6,021 nt of DNA from Actinomycetota bacterium. Lineage in GTDB: Bacteria > Actinomycetota > Geothermincolia > Fen-727 > Anoxymicrobiaceae. Below are positions 5,029 to 6,021 of the stretch, one piece after another (position 1 is the first letter of the stretch; every line of letters begins with the position of its first letter). The stretch spans positions 1 through 6,021 of the forward strand of contig JAHIPE010000073.1 of NCBI GenBank assembly GCA_018894655.1, written 5' to 3'. The notes below the pieces were generated by a model. It was not told the origin of the DNA. It was given only the letters and a program-made list of their open reading frames with translations, and searched no databases. Made by a program: the position numbers and the translations under genes.

Positions 5029-6021
5029 ATGGACCTTGTCACCGGCGGTTCCGGGTTCATGGGCTCCTACCTTGCCCGCCACCTGCTCCAATCCGGGAGA
5101 GCTGTCCGGGTGTTCGACATCGAGCCCGGCGAGTACATCCCGGAGGGCGTGGAGTTCCATCAAGGCGACATGCGCGACTACGATGCCGTGCGCCGGGCGG
5201 TTGGTGGCGTGGATGTAGTTTATCACCTGGCGTTCGTCCAGGCTTTCAGCAAGCGCCCCGAGAAAGAGAAATGGGATATAAACGTCGGGGGAACCGGGAA
5301 CTTCCTCAAGGCCTCCCTGGAGGAGGGAACACGGAGGTTCGTACACACCTCCACGGTCGAGGTCTACTCACCGTTCCCACCTTTCCCGGTTACCGAGGAC
5401 TCCCCCACCGACAGGCCGTTCGGGTGGTACGGGAGGCACAAGAAGGCCTGCGAGGACCTCTGCTGGTACTACCACCGGGAGCACGGCCTCCCCCTCACCA
5501 TGGTCCGGCTACCCACCATCTGCGGCAGGGGCTACTACGTAAGGATAGACCTCCTGAAGGCGTTCGACTGGCTGCTGGCCAACCGCCCGGTGCTGTGGTT
5601 CGGGGGAAGGCCCATCATGGGGGACTTCATCTGGGTCGACGACTGCGCACGCGGTTACCTGCTGTGCGGCACCAGGGAGGGCGCGGTCGGAAGGGTGTTC
5701 AACATCTCCTGCCGGGAGCCGTCCAGCGCCATTGAGATTATCCAGGCGCTGATGGACGCCGCCGGGAATACCAGGAAGATCCGCCGGGTGCCGCCTCGGA
5801 TTGCCTGGCCCCTGGTAAAGCTCGCCGCCCGCCTCCCCATCATCAAGATGCCGTACGAGCAGCTTCAATTCCTGATGTGCGACCATTCCTACTCCATCGA
5901 TAAGGCCAGGGATGTCCTCGGCTACAGCCCGGAGATGAACGCGGCCCAGGCCGCCGCCGAGCTGATGAAAGGGTACGTGGAGGACCGCGACACCCTCATG
6001 GAGAAGGCCCGCACCTACTGA
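5029..6021 (+). CDS. NAD-dependent epimerase/dehydratase (extended SDR family)
   Basis: This 330-residue protein is complete; its TGA is the last codon of the window. It begins at once with the Rossmann glycine motif TGGSGFMGSYLARHLL (residues 5-20). D30 in VRVFD probably binds the adenosine ribose of NAD, and D47 lies in HQGDMRD. YHLAF (65-69) ends the next strand. The catalytic set is T109 in HTSTVEVY with Y134-x3-K138 in WYGRHKK. The C-terminal half has RLPTICGRGYY, FIWVDDCARGY and FNISCRE, the usual substrate-domain landmarks. Such enzymes epimerise, dehydrate or oxidise nucleotide sugars, sterols or similar alcohols; no motif seen here names the substrate. There is no signal peptide. It lies 49 nt after cca on the same strand, so co-transcription is possible, but no shared function is evident. 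Confidence 0.9.
   Translation: MDLVTGGSGFMGSYLARHLLQSGRAVRVFDIEPGEYIPEGVEFHQGDMRDYDAVRRAVGGVDVVYHLAFVQAFSKRPEKEKWDINVGGTGNFLKASLEEGTRRFVHTSTVEVYSPFPPFPVTEDSPTDRPFGWYGRHKKACEDLCWYYHREHGLPLTMVRLPTICGRGYYVRIDLLKAFDWLLANRPVLWFGGRPIMGDFIWVDDCARGYLLCGTREGAVGRVFNISCREPSSAIEIIQALMDAAGNTRKIRRVPPRIAWPLVKLAARLPIIKMPYEQLQFLMCDHSYSIDKARDVLGYSPEMNAAQAAAELMKGYVEDRDTLMEKARTY

Overview
This is a GC-rich bacterial chromosomal segment, with codon third positions mostly G or C and frequent AGG arginine codons. It carries two divergent gene blocks around an intergenic region of about 300 bases. The gene content fits an anaerobic or strictly fermentative/respiring bacterium that uses soluble heterodisulfide-reductase-like (Hdr) modules, as in many uncultured Actinobacteriota, Chloroflexota, Desulfobacterota or Firmicutes. 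The window does not allow a firm phylum call. No tRNA, rRNA, CRISPR array, intact insertion sequence or phage gene was seen.

Left block, minus strand (2680 down to 1): a wrecked short-chain dehydrogenase/reductase (SDR) remnant, then a complete acyl-CoA synthetase (AMP-forming ligase), then a complete HdrC, then the N-terminal half of HdrB, which runs off the left edge. Spacings are 33 nt, 7 nt and a 4-nt GTGA overlap, so this reads as one operon. The ligase would activate a carboxylic acid to its CoA thioester. HdrCB would move electrons between an unknown donor or acceptor and a thiol/disulfide or flavoprotein partner. An SDR of the FabG type once sat at the head of the operon but has lost most of its length.

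Intergenic region (2529-2834): besides the SDR remnant it holds a GC-rich hairpin beside an A-tract and a motif resembling the ends of REP/IS200-type elements, a 13-bp dyad, and a possible sigma70-type promoter firing leftward.

Right block, plus strand (2835 to 6021): a metallo-beta-lactamase-fold hydrolase of the UlaG-like type, tandem hairpins just after its stop, a CCA-adding tRNA nucleotidyltransferase with an HD domain, probably transcribed from its own extended -10 promoter with little or no leader, and an NAD-dependent epimerase/dehydratase whose stop codon is the last three bases of the window. These three look like housekeeping or metabolic neighbours rather than one pathway.

I found no convincing new biological system. 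The most informative oddities are the internally deleted SDR relic and the association of HdrCB with an acyl-CoA ligase.
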